This document shows, piece by piece, positions 52,123 through 60,545 of a DNA stretch of 64,000 bases. Position 1 is the first letter of the stretch. Every line of letters begins with the position of its first letter. Position numbers and translations under genes: made by a program. Below the pieces are notes generated by a model. The model did no database searches. It saw nothing but the letters and a program-made list of their open reading frames with translations, and was not told the origin of the DNA. The DNA is taken from contig JABWBR010000056.1 in the NCBI GenBank assembly GCA_013360405.1, positions 1 to 64,000 on the forward strand, written 5' to 3'. This DNA comes from Saprospiraceae bacterium. GTDB taxonomy: Bacteria; Bacteroidota; Bacteroidia; Chitinophagales; Saprospiraceae.

Positions 52123-54003
52123 ATGAAACTACATCCTGTTGTCATAACTAAAGGGATGGTGCTGGGCATAGCTCTATTATCATCCATGAGTGTGTGGGCG
52201 CAACCCCTGCCACCCACCGGATTATCGGCAACCGGGTACGATAGTCATATAGAATTGAGATGGAGCCCAAGCGGGGAGCCCGGCATCAGTGGCTACCGCA
52301 TCTACTACAGTGATAACGGGGGCAGTTCTTTTTCCCACCTGGGCATCGTAAACGCCCAGCGCGACTATTATATAGATTTCATCGGAGAGCAGGGCGTAAC
52401 CCGTTCTTATCAAGTTGCAGCAATCAACAACATTGGGCAGGAGAGCCCGCCTACGGCGCCCGTCGCATCGGCCACCTATGCCATGAGCGACGACGAACTG
52501 CTCACGATGGTGCAGGAATACACGTTCCGCTATTTCTGGGAATTTGCGCACCCTGTCTCGGGTATGGCCCGCGAGCGCAACACCACGAGTATCGTCACTT
52601 CGGGTGGCTCCGGTTTTGGCATCATGGCCATTGTAGTGGGTATGGAGCGTGGATTTATCACGCGCGAGCAGGGCGTGGCGCGGCTATTAAAAATCGTCAA
52701 CTTTCTCGAAACCGCCGATCGCTTCAAAGGCGCCTTCCCGCACTGGATGAACGGCGCCACCGGCGATGTGGTGCCGTTTAGTCAACTGGATGACGGCGGG
52801 GACATCGTAGAAACGGCGTTTCTGATACAGGGCCTGCTAGCTGCCCGGCAGTATCTCGACGAAGCCGACCCCGATGAAAATCTAGTCCGCCAAAAAATCA
52901 CCCAGATTTGGGAAACCGTAGATTGGAACTGGTACCGCAAGCTAACTGCCAACGTAATGTACTGGCACTGGTCGCCCAACCACAACTTTGCCATGAACTT
53001 CGCCTTGCGGGGCTTCAACGAAACGCACATCGTATACCTGCTGGCCATCGCTTCGCCTGTCGGAGTGTACAATATCCCACCCGGTTTATATCAGACGGGC
53101 TGGGCAAGCAGTAACTACGTCAATGGTTCCAGCTATTACGGCTATCCGCTTCAAGTGGGAGGTTATAGAGGCGGCCCCTTGTTTTTCTCCCATTATTCGT
53201 ATTTGGGCTTTGACCCTCGTGGCATTCGCGACGCCTACACCAACTATTTTCACCGCAACACCTACCATACGCTTATCAACCGGGCGCATTGCGTAGCCAA
53301 TCCCTTCAATCGCGTAGGCTACAGCGAATCCTGTTGGGGGCTCACAGCCAGCGACGACCCCTTTGTGGGGTACCTCGCCCACGAACCCGGCAATTCTACC
53401 CTCGACAACGGCACCATATCGCCTACGGCGGCGTTGAGTTCCATGCCATACACACCACAACAATCTATACAAGCCCTCAAACATTTTTACCGCGATTTGG
53501 GGCACCTTACCTGGGGTTATTACGGCTTTTACGACGCCTTTCACCTGGGCAACAACTGGGTATCGAATACCTACCTGGCCATCGACCAGGGGCCCATTAT
53601 CGTCATGATCGAAAATTACCGCACCCAGTTACTCTGGAACAACTTCATGGCTAATCCCGAAATAGCGCCTGCCTTGACAGCTTTGGGTTTTGTCACAGAT
53701 ACCTCGCAGGTCGTAGCAGTAGAAGACATCCGCGAGCTCACACACGGCAAAATATATCCCAATCCGACAACGGGACAAAGCACCCTGGAGCTGGCATTCG
53801 GCCAGGCTACTACCGCTACCATTTCGCTTTGGGATGTATTCGGACGGAACGTACTTGAGATAGCGGCAAATCAAAAATTTGCCGCAGGTTTACATTACCT
53901 CCCGCTCACATTGGATCACCTTACACCTGGAACTTACCGGATACAAATACAGACAGATAGCCACTCGAAGACTCTACCGCTTGTACGATTGAATTCACAA
54001 TAA
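52123..54003 (+). CDS. Secreted FN3 + PF10091/GH144-type glucanase with T9SS sorting domain
   Basis: A 626-residue secreted enzyme. Signal peptide from the ATG at 52123 (MKLHPVVITKGMVLGIALLS to VWAQ; the ATG at 52090 is an alternative). Then one fibronectin type III domain (~residues 25-125), the PF10091 alpha/alpha-barrel domain (~130-530: MVQEYTFRYFWEFAHP, GFGIMAIVVGMERGFITREQ, AIDQGPIIVMIENYRTQLLW), and a type A sorting domain (IYPNPTTGQSTLEL...LTPGTYRIQI). PF10091 includes GH144 endo-beta-1,2-glucanases. It would act at the cell surface or outside the cell. Confidence 0.9.
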   Translation: MKLHPVVITKGMVLGIALLSSMSVWAQPLPPTGLSATGYDSHIELRWSPSGEPGISGYRIYYSDNGGSSFSHLGIVNAQRDYYIDFIGEQGVTRSYQVAAINNIGQESPPTAPVASATYAMSDDELLTMVQEYTFRYFWEFAHPVSGMARERNTTSIVTSGGSGFGIMAIVVGMERGFITREQGVARLLKIVNFLETADRFKGAFPHWMNGATGDVVPFSQLDDGGDIVETAFLIQGLLAARQYLDEADPDENLVRQKITQIWETVDWNWYRKLTANVMYWHWSPNHNFAMNFALRGFNETHIVYLLAIASPVGVYNIPPGLYQTGWASSNYVNGSSYYGYPLQVGGYRGGPLFFSHYSYLGFDPRGIRDAYTNYFHRNTYHTLINRAHCVANPFNRVGYSESCWGLTASDDPFVGYLAHEPGNSTLDNGTISPTAALSSMPYTPQQSIQALKHFYRDLGHLTWGYYGFYDAFHLGNNWVSNTYLAIDQGPIIVMIENYRTQLLWNNFMANPEIAPALTALGFVTDTSQVVAVEDIRELTHGKIYPNPTTGQSTLELAFGQATTATISLWDVFGRNVLEIAANQKFAAGLHYLPLTLDHLTPGTYRIQIQTDSHSKTLPLVRLNSQ

Positions 54004-54034
54004 TAGCATCTTCATTAACCAAACTCCTTTCATT

Positions 54035-56728
54035 ATGAAATTTAGGATACTTCTTTCGATCGCCTTTCTTTTACTATTGGTTGGGGCCAATGCCCAAACC
54101 GTGTACGAAGATTTTGAGGGCGGCACGGCCGACCTCACCTGGCAAGCTTTTGACGGCACTTATGACGGCGTAGTGGACAACCCCACGCCTAATGCTGTCA
54201 ACGGCAGCGCCAAATGCGGTTCCTACACCAAGTCGAACGCGCACTCCTACAGCTTGTTTCTGGCCGAACTGCCCGCCCCGATGGACTTGTCGACCAACAA
54301 CCAATTCCGGGTGCAGATCTACACCTCGGCGCCTACCCAAATATTGCTTAAAATCGAAGGCCCCGGCGGATTTATCGAAGGCACAAAGAACATCGCAAAC
54401 GTGAATGTGTGGCAGGAATACGTGTTCGATTTTAGCGCTGCCGCTGCCAACACCGGCCTTACCAAGATCATTTTGTTCTTCGACCCGGGCGTTGAAACCA
54501 GCGGTGACACCTATTTGTTTGACAATATCGTAGCTTATCCTGCCGGCCCCTGTGCCGGTACGATTCCCGTAGCAACAACAATCGACGACTTTGAGTGCCA
54601 GCGCAATGCTTCTTACGGCAACGGCTGGGATGTCATTGTGCCGATAGCTAACCCTGATCCTTCAGGTATCAATACCAGCGCGACAGTAGGTCAATACACC
54701 GATCCGCTTGACGAATGGTCGGCACTGGTAGTAGATTACCAGTTCCCGATGGATCTGAGCGTAAACAACTACATCAGTGTCAAGGTTTGGTCGCCCAAAT
54801 TGGGTAAAGTACTGCTCAAACTGGAAGGTGGCGCATCACCGCCGGCTGAGAAATTTATCGACATAACACAAACAAATACCTGGGTAGAGTACTCCGCCGA
54901 TTTTAGTCTTCAGGCTGCCGCCAACCACAAGCGCATCGCTATCTTCTGCAATGCAGGCGTGTTAGCAGAGGCCGGCGACATATACTATATCGACGACATC
55001 GAGCGCAAGCCGAAACCCGTCCCGGGGCCCATCGAAGATTTCGAACCCGATCCCAAATTGTTCTGGGAACCGCTAAACGGCGATGCAGCGGTCCACGGTA
55101 CTTTTAACGGCGCCATCAACAACCCCGAAACCAGCGGTATTAACGACAGCCCACGTGTAGGTTCTTATACCAAGGGTAGTGCAGCTTTTGGCGTATTGAC
55201 GGCTTTGTTGCCCAACGGCATCGACCTGAGCGAATACCCGCAGCTTAATATGCAGGTGCGCGCACCGGCCGGCGCCGGCGCAGTTACCTTACAGTTGGTA
55301 AGTGCCACGCAGGGTATTGTTTCCCGTACCGATGACATCACCACGACAGGCGTGTGGGAAGAACTCAACTTTGATTTCACGGATTTCTCCGACATCACCG
55401 ACTTCGAACAAGTCTACCTGTTGTTTGACGCAGGCACGGTTACTTCATTCATCTACCTGTTTGACAACCTGCGCCAGGCATCCAGCTCGGTAGATCCCTG
55501 CGAAGGCGTAACGCCGATAGCTAACCTGCTCGACGACTTCGAATGCCAGCGCAATGTAACCTATACGGGCGGTGCTGACCTGCTCACCGCAGTCAATAAC
55601 CCTGAAATTTCGCTGGTGAATTCCAGTTTGAAAGTGGGCAAATACGCTGACCCGCAGGACGAATGGTCGGCTCTCGTGCTAGACTTCGGCCAGCCTATCG
55701 ATTTGTCGATATACAACCAGTTTAGGTTTAAAGTACGCTCGTCCAAACAAGCGCCCATTATGGTGAAACTGGAAGGCGGAACAAGCCCTGTTGTAGAAAT
55801 CTGGACAGATCTAACGGTAGTTGACGATTGGGTCAATTTCAATACGGACTTCAGCGCGCATGCCGGTGAAAACCATACCCGGGTAGCCATTTTCTTCAAT
55901 GCCGGCGTAGCCCACAACACCGACGATGATTACTACATCGACGATATCCGTTGGAGCAGAGGCGATTACACGGCTTGCGTACTCAATTTTGAAACGCCGC
56001 TCGACCTGTTCCCCAACTGGAAATACTTTGCCAACGGCTCTATTGCTGACGATACTCCGATCACTTATGCCAACAACCCTGCCCCTAATGCTGTAAACGG
56101 CTCTTCGCAGGTAGCCGTATTTATTGAAGGTACGGGAGGCGAAATATTTGCAGGCGGTTATTCCAACCTCGAAGCGCCCATCGTATTGCCTGCCGGCAAC
56201 CGCACGATGAGCATGCACGTGTTGATGGACCACGCGGCAAGGGTTGTATTCAAACTCGAAGGCGGCCCCAATAATGAAAATACGGGCGACAACTTCCAGG
56301 ATTACACTACCCCTAATCAGTGGCAGGCATTGACCTGGGACTTCTCGAGCAACGCCGACGTGCCTTATTCCCGCATCGCCGTGATCTTCGATTTTGACAA
56401 TATACCTACAGAAGAGAAAACCTATTACTTCGACAATATCGCGGTAGCCAACTCTTCGTGTACGGTCACCGGCGTCAACGACATCAGCATTGAACGGCTG
56501 CGCCTGATGCCCAACCCGGCCACACACGAACTCACGATTGTGAATGCCGAAGAAGTACAACTCTTCGAAATCGTCGACCTCATGGGCCGCCGCCTTACGC
56601 TGAACCAATCGCTGGGTCAGTCTACGGCGCCTATTGATATCAGCGGGCTTACCCCCGGTATGTATATCGTGAACGGATACAACCGCGATGGCCAGTTGAT
56701 TGCCAATGGGAAGTTTGTGAAGAAATAA
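54035..56728 (+). CDS. Five-module carbohydrate-binding-like protein with T9SS sorting domain
   Basis: An 897-residue secreted protein with signal MKFRILLSIAFLLLLVGANA. Five ~150-residue beta-sandwich modules follow, in an alternating A-B-A-B-A order: A modules start (V)YEDFEGG / IEDFEPD / LNFETP and share a NxPxPNAVNGS-SYTK(G) block; B modules start (I/L)DDFECQRN and share DEWSALV(V/L)D and YYIDDI. They resemble CBM11-like folds (inference). The last ~80 residues are a type A sorting domain (LRLMPNPATHELTIVNAEEV; LTPGMYIVNGY). It is most likely the surface glycan-binding protein of this locus. Confidence 0.88.
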   Translation: MKFRILLSIAFLLLLVGANAQTVYEDFEGGTADLTWQAFDGTYDGVVDNPTPNAVNGSAKCGSYTKSNAHSYSLFLAELPAPMDLSTNNQFRVQIYTSAPTQILLKIEGPGGFIEGTKNIANVNVWQEYVFDFSAAAANTGLTKIILFFDPGVETSGDTYLFDNIVAYPAGPCAGTIPVATTIDDFECQRNASYGNGWDVIVPIANPDPSGINTSATVGQYTDPLDEWSALVVDYQFPMDLSVNNYISVKVWSPKLGKVLLKLEGGASPPAEKFIDITQTNTWVEYSADFSLQAAANHKRIAIFCNAGVLAEAGDIYYIDDIERKPKPVPGPIEDFEPDPKLFWEPLNGDAAVHGTFNGAINNPETSGINDSPRVGSYTKGSAAFGVLTALLPNGIDLSEYPQLNMQVRAPAGAGAVTLQLVSATQGIVSRTDDITTTGVWEELNFDFTDFSDITDFEQVYLLFDAGTVTSFIYLFDNLRQASSSVDPCEGVTPIANLLDDFECQRNVTYTGGADLLTAVNNPEISLVNSSLKVGKYADPQDEWSALVLDFGQPIDLSIYNQFRFKVRSSKQAPIMVKLEGGTSPVVEIWTDLTVVDDWVNFNTDFSAHAGENHTRVAIFFNAGVAHNTDDDYYIDDIRWSRGDYTACVLNFETPLDLFPNWKYFANGSIADDTPITYANNPAPNAVNGSSQVAVFIEGTGGEIFAGGYSNLEAPIVLPAGNRTMSMHVLMDHAARVVFKLEGGPNNENTGDNFQDYTTPNQWQALTWDFSSNADVPYSRIAVIFDFDNIPTEEKTYYFDNIAVANSSCTVTGVNDISIERLRLMPNPATHELTIVNAEEVQLFEIVDLMGRRLTLNQSLGQSTAPIDISGLTPGMYIVNGYNRDGQLIANGKFVKK

Positions 56729-56731
56729 GAG

Positions 56732-56825
56732 GGTTGTGGGTTGTCGGTTATCGGTTGTCAGTTATCGGTTGTCAGTTTGTGTTTGTGTTGACGATCTATA
56801 ACCGACAACCGACAACCGACAACTG
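56732..56825. repeat. Inverted heptamer arrays GGTTGTC / AACCGAC forming a hairpin
   Basis: Seven GGTTGTC-type units (56732-56780) and, after 19 bp, three and a half AACCGAC units (56800-56825), which are the reverse complement. The transcript between the binding-protein gene and the next glucanase gene can fold into a long imperfect stem. It lacks the 58-bp block and palindrome of elements A and B. Confidence 0.9.
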
Positions 56826-56847
56826 CCTCCTCCCACAATCACCGGCT

Positions 56848-58254
56848 ATGAACAAATGGGCATTCGCGGCGCTTCTCTTAGCGCTATTACCGGTAAATGC
56901 ATGTCGCCGGCAGGTGACGACTACCGGAAATCAGACCGTGCAAGAGGCGTTGCCTTATGTGCCTTTCCATTTAGACACCTTGCAACGCCGCACCTTCAAC
57001 TACTTCTGGGATCTGGCGCTTCCGGGCAATCTCCAGACCCCCGACCGTTACCCCACACTTACGTTCTCCAGTATTGCCGCTACCGGTTTTGGGCTTACGG
57101 CCTACCTGGTTGGCGTGGAGCGCGGATATATTACGCGCGAACAGGCGGCAGAGCGCGTGCTTCGCACACTGGATGTACTGGCCGCTTTGCCGCAAGGCGA
57201 CGCCCGTGAAGGCATGGGCGGCCACAAAGGCTTCTTTTACCATTTTCTTACGCTCGACAAAGCAGTTCGCTTCAAAGAAGTAGAACTTTCCACTATCGAT
57301 ACCGGCTTATTGATGGCCGGAGTGCTTAGTGCGATGAGCTATTTCGACGGCGACAACGAAACCGAAAAAAAGATCAGAGAAAAGGCCGACTGGCTTTACC
57401 GAAGAGTAGAATGGGACTGGTTCCTGAATGAAAAAGGCAACCTCTCTATGGGTTGGCATCCCGAAAGGGGCTTTCTGAAAAGTGAATGGATAGGTTACAA
57501 CGAAGCCATGGTGCTACTCATCATGGCTATGGGTTCGCCAACTCACCCTATACCGGCCACCTGTTGGGAAAACTGGTGCAGCCCCTACAAATGGAGCAAT
57601 TTTGAAGGCCAGGAACACGTCAACTTCGATCCCTTGTTCGGCCACCAGTACAGCCAGATGTATATCGACTTCAAAGGCATTCAAGACGGCTATATGCGCC
57701 AAAAAGGCATCGACTATTTTGAAAACAGCCGCCGGGCCACCTTATCAAACAGAGCCTATTGCATGCGCAATCCGGGCGGATTTAAAGACTACGGTGAAAA
57801 CGTGTGGGGCCTTACCGCCTGCGACGGCCCCCATAACGGCAAACAACTATACAATGGCAAGCTGACGCAATTTTTTGAATACGGCGCCAGGGGCGCCTGC
57901 AATATCCAGATAGTAGACGACGGTACTATTGCACCGACCGCGGCGGGAGGTTCCGTGCCTTTTGCCCCCGAAGTGTGCCTGCCTGCGCTTGAAACCATGT
58001 GGAATAAATATTACTCCTCACTCGTGGGGCATTATGGCTTCAAAGATGCGTTTAATCCCAGCTTTACCTTCACACCCGGCAACGAAAACGGTTGGTTTGA
58101 TGTGGATTACCTGGGAATTGACCAGGGGCCTATCGTCATCCAGATTGAAAATTACAGAAACGGGTTTGTCTGGAATTTGATGAAAAAAAACCCTTACATC
58201 GTAGATGGACTGAAAAAAGCGGGATTTGAGGGGGGATGGTTGGATAAGCAGTAA
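56848..58254 (+). CDS. PF10091/GH144-type glucanase lipoprotein
   Basis: A 468-residue lipoprotein, paralogous to the 52123 enzyme but without FN3 or sorting domains. The start at 56848 gives MNKWAFAALLLALLPVNAC with the lipobox cysteine; the longer frame to 56734 reads through the heptamer hairpin. Family motifs: TFNYFWDLALPGN, GFGLTAYLVGVERGYITREQ, DPLFGHQYSQMYIDFKGIQD, LGIDQGPIVIQIENYRNGFV. It would be anchored in the outer membrane or periplasm and cut glucan, probably beta-1,2-linked, into oligomers. Confidence 0.92.
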   Translation: MNKWAFAALLLALLPVNACRRQVTTTGNQTVQEALPYVPFHLDTLQRRTFNYFWDLALPGNLQTPDRYPTLTFSSIAATGFGLTAYLVGVERGYITREQAAERVLRTLDVLAALPQGDAREGMGGHKGFFYHFLTLDKAVRFKEVELSTIDTGLLMAGVLSAMSYFDGDNETEKKIREKADWLYRRVEWDWFLNEKGNLSMGWHPERGFLKSEWIGYNEAMVLLIMAMGSPTHPIPATCWENWCSPYKWSNFEGQEHVNFDPLFGHQYSQMYIDFKGIQDGYMRQKGIDYFENSRRATLSNRAYCMRNPGGFKDYGENVWGLTACDGPHNGKQLYNGKLTQFFEYGARGACNIQIVDDGTIAPTAAGGSVPFAPEVCLPALETMWNKYYSSLVGHYGFKDAFNPSFTFTPGNENGWFDVDYLGIDQGPIVIQIENYRNGFVWNLMKKNPYIVDGLKKAGFEGGWLDKQ

Positions 58255-58276
58255 TCCATTTTAAAAAGACATTTTT

Positions 58277-60526
58277 ATGAAAATAATAAAATACCTACGC
58301 CTTCCGGCACTGCTGGTCGTCGCTTTTATGATCAATGTTTTTGCGGTACAAAACGACTTGTTGGTCGACCCGCCCAAAGACAAGACCATCGAACAGAAAA
58401 TCGATTCCGTGCTGGCCAGGATGACCCTCGAAGAAAAGATCGGTCAGCTTACGTTGTTTACCAGCGACTGGGACGTGACGGGGCCCACCGTGCGGGAAAA
58501 TTACAAAGCCGATATCAAAGCAGGCAAAGTAGGCGCCATCTTCAATGCGCACACGGCGGCTTTTAACCGCGAATTGCAGCGCATAGCCGTAGAAGAAACC
58601 CGACTGGGCATACCGTTGTTGTTCGGCTACGACGTCATCCACGGCTACAAAACGATATTCCCCATCCCGCTTGGCGAAGCGGCCAGTTGGGACCTGGAGG
58701 CCATCGAAAAATCGTCCAGGGTAGCAGCCGTAGAGGCCAGTGCCGCCGGTTTGCACTGGACCTACGCCCCGATGGTTGACATCGCCCGCGACCCCCGCTG
58801 GGGGCGCATCTGCGAGGGCGCCGGCGAAGACACCTACCTGGGTAGTGTGATCGCCGCCGCCCGGGTAAAAGGCTTTCAGGGCAAAGACCTGGCCGCCGAC
58901 AATACCCTCGCCGCCTGCGTAAAACACTACGCCGCCTACGGCGCTGCTCAGGCGGGTCGCGATTACCACACCGTCGATATGTCGGAGCGCGTATTGCGCG
59001 AAGTTTACCTGCCGCCTTTTAAAGCGGCAAAAGATGCAGGCGTCAGAACCTTTATGACCTCTTTTAACGAACTCGACGGCGTGCCCGCCACCGCCAACGG
59101 TTTATTGCTCACCGACATATTGCGCAAGGAATGGGGCTTCAACGGCTTCGTAGTTACCGACTACACCTCCATCAACGAAATGGTGGATCACGGCAGTGCG
59201 GCCAACGAAAAAGATGCCGGTGAACAAGCCATCAATGCGGGTGTAGATATGGACATGCAGGGCGCTGTATTTTACAACTACCTCGCCCAGTCTGTCAAAG
59301 AAGGCAAAGTGAACGTCAAAACCATCGACGAGGCCGTGCGCCGCATACTGCGCATCAAATTTGAGCTGGGTTTGTTTGACGACCCCTATCGCTATAGTGA
59401 CGTAGAACGCGAACGCCGGCTGGTGATGTCGCCCGAACACCAGGAAATAGCCCGTGATGTGTCGCGCAAATCCATCGTATTATTGAAAAACGAACGTCAG
59501 GCGCTGCCATTAAATAAAACAATCGGTACGCTTGCCGTCGTAGGACCGCTGGCCGACAACAAAAGCGAGCTGATAGGTTCGTGGAGCGCCGCCGGCGATT
59601 ATACCAAGTCGGTGAGTCTGCTCGAGGGTATTCGCGCCAAAATCGGGCCGGGTACTTCGCTGTTGCACGTAAAAGGCTGCGAAGTAGAAGGCGCCGACAA
59701 AAGCGGGTTTGAGGCGGCACTGGTTGCCGCCGCTAAAGCCGATGCGGTTGTTCTAGCTATTGGCGAAAAAGCCCAGATGAGCGGCGAAGCTGCCAGCCGG
59801 GCTTTTATCGATCTGCCGGGTGTACAACAAGACCTAGTGAAAGCGCTGGCTGCTACCGGCAAACCGCTGATCGTGGTGCTGATGAACGGTCGGCCGCTGG
59901 CTGTTCCGGAAGTACACGACAAAGCAAGCGCCATATTGGAAACCTGGTTTTTGGGTACCCAGGCCGGCCACGCTATAGCCGATGTATTGTTTGGCGATTA
60001 TAACCCTTCGGGTAAATTGCCCGTCACCTTCCCACGCAACCTGGGCCAGGTCCCTATTTTTTACAATATGAAAAATACCGGCAGGCCGATGGACCCCAAT
60101 GACAAATACACCAGCAAATACCTCGACTCGCCCAATACGCCCCTGTATCCGTTTGGCTATGGACTGAGCTACACGACCTTTAAATACGGTGTGCCTGTGC
60201 TGAGTAAAAATAGCTTTAAGGCAAGCGAACAAATTACCGTTACCGTGCCGGTGACCAATACCGGCACACGCGGTGGCGAAGAAGTGGTGCAATTATACGT
60301 GCGCGACCTGGTGGGAAGCGTAACCCGACCGGTAAAAGAACTTGTGGATTTCCGAAAAGTCATGTTGAAGGCAGGAGAAAAGAAAGAAGTGGTTTTCAAA
60401 TTGTCAGCCGATCAACTCAAATTTTACGACCGACAGCTGAAATGGGTAGCAGAACCCGGCGAATTTGACGTAATGGTTGGCGGCAATTCCGCAGAAGTAC
60501 AAAGCGTCAGGATCACATTGAAATAA
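58277..60526 (+). CDS. Glycoside hydrolase family 3 beta-glucosidase
   Basis: Releases glucose from short beta-glucans in the periplasm. The 749-residue protein has a signal peptide (MKIIKYLRLPALLVVAFMIN, cleavage near FAV), the GH3 N-terminal barrel (LEEKIGQLTLF, YAPMVDIARDPRWGRICEGA, CVKHYAAYG) with nucleophile D295 in FVVTDYTS, the GH3 C-terminal domain (GKLPVTFPRNLGQVPIFYNM) and a terminal fibronectin III-like domain (VTNTGTRGGEEVVQLYVRDL). It starts 22 bp after the GH144 gene. A GH144 next to a GH3 is a known pairing for beta-1,2-glucan/sophorose use in Bacteroides, which supports the substrate guess. Confidence 0.96.
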   Translation: MKIIKYLRLPALLVVAFMINVFAVQNDLLVDPPKDKTIEQKIDSVLARMTLEEKIGQLTLFTSDWDVTGPTVRENYKADIKAGKVGAIFNAHTAAFNRELQRIAVEETRLGIPLLFGYDVIHGYKTIFPIPLGEAASWDLEAIEKSSRVAAVEASAAGLHWTYAPMVDIARDPRWGRICEGAGEDTYLGSVIAAARVKGFQGKDLAADNTLAACVKHYAAYGAAQAGRDYHTVDMSERVLREVYLPPFKAAKDAGVRTFMTSFNELDGVPATANGLLLTDILRKEWGFNGFVVTDYTSINEMVDHGSAANEKDAGEQAINAGVDMDMQGAVFYNYLAQSVKEGKVNVKTIDEAVRRILRIKFELGLFDDPYRYSDVERERRLVMSPEHQEIARDVSRKSIVLLKNERQALPLNKTIGTLAVVGPLADNKSELIGSWSAAGDYTKSVSLLEGIRAKIGPGTSLLHVKGCEVEGADKSGFEAALVAAAKADAVVLAIGEKAQMSGEAASRAFIDLPGVQQDLVKALAATGKPLIVVLMNGRPLAVPEVHDKASAILETWFLGTQAGHAIADVLFGDYNPSGKLPVTFPRNLGQVPIFYNMKNTGRPMDPNDKYTSKYLDSPNTPLYPFGYGLSYTTFKYGVPVLSKNSFKASEQITVTVPVTNTGTRGGEEVVQLYVRDLVGSVTRPVKELVDFRKVMLKAGEKKEVVFKLSADQLKFYDRQLKWVAEPGEFDVMVGGNSAEVQSVRITLK

Positions 60527-60545
60527 CCAACTAAAACAAAAAATT

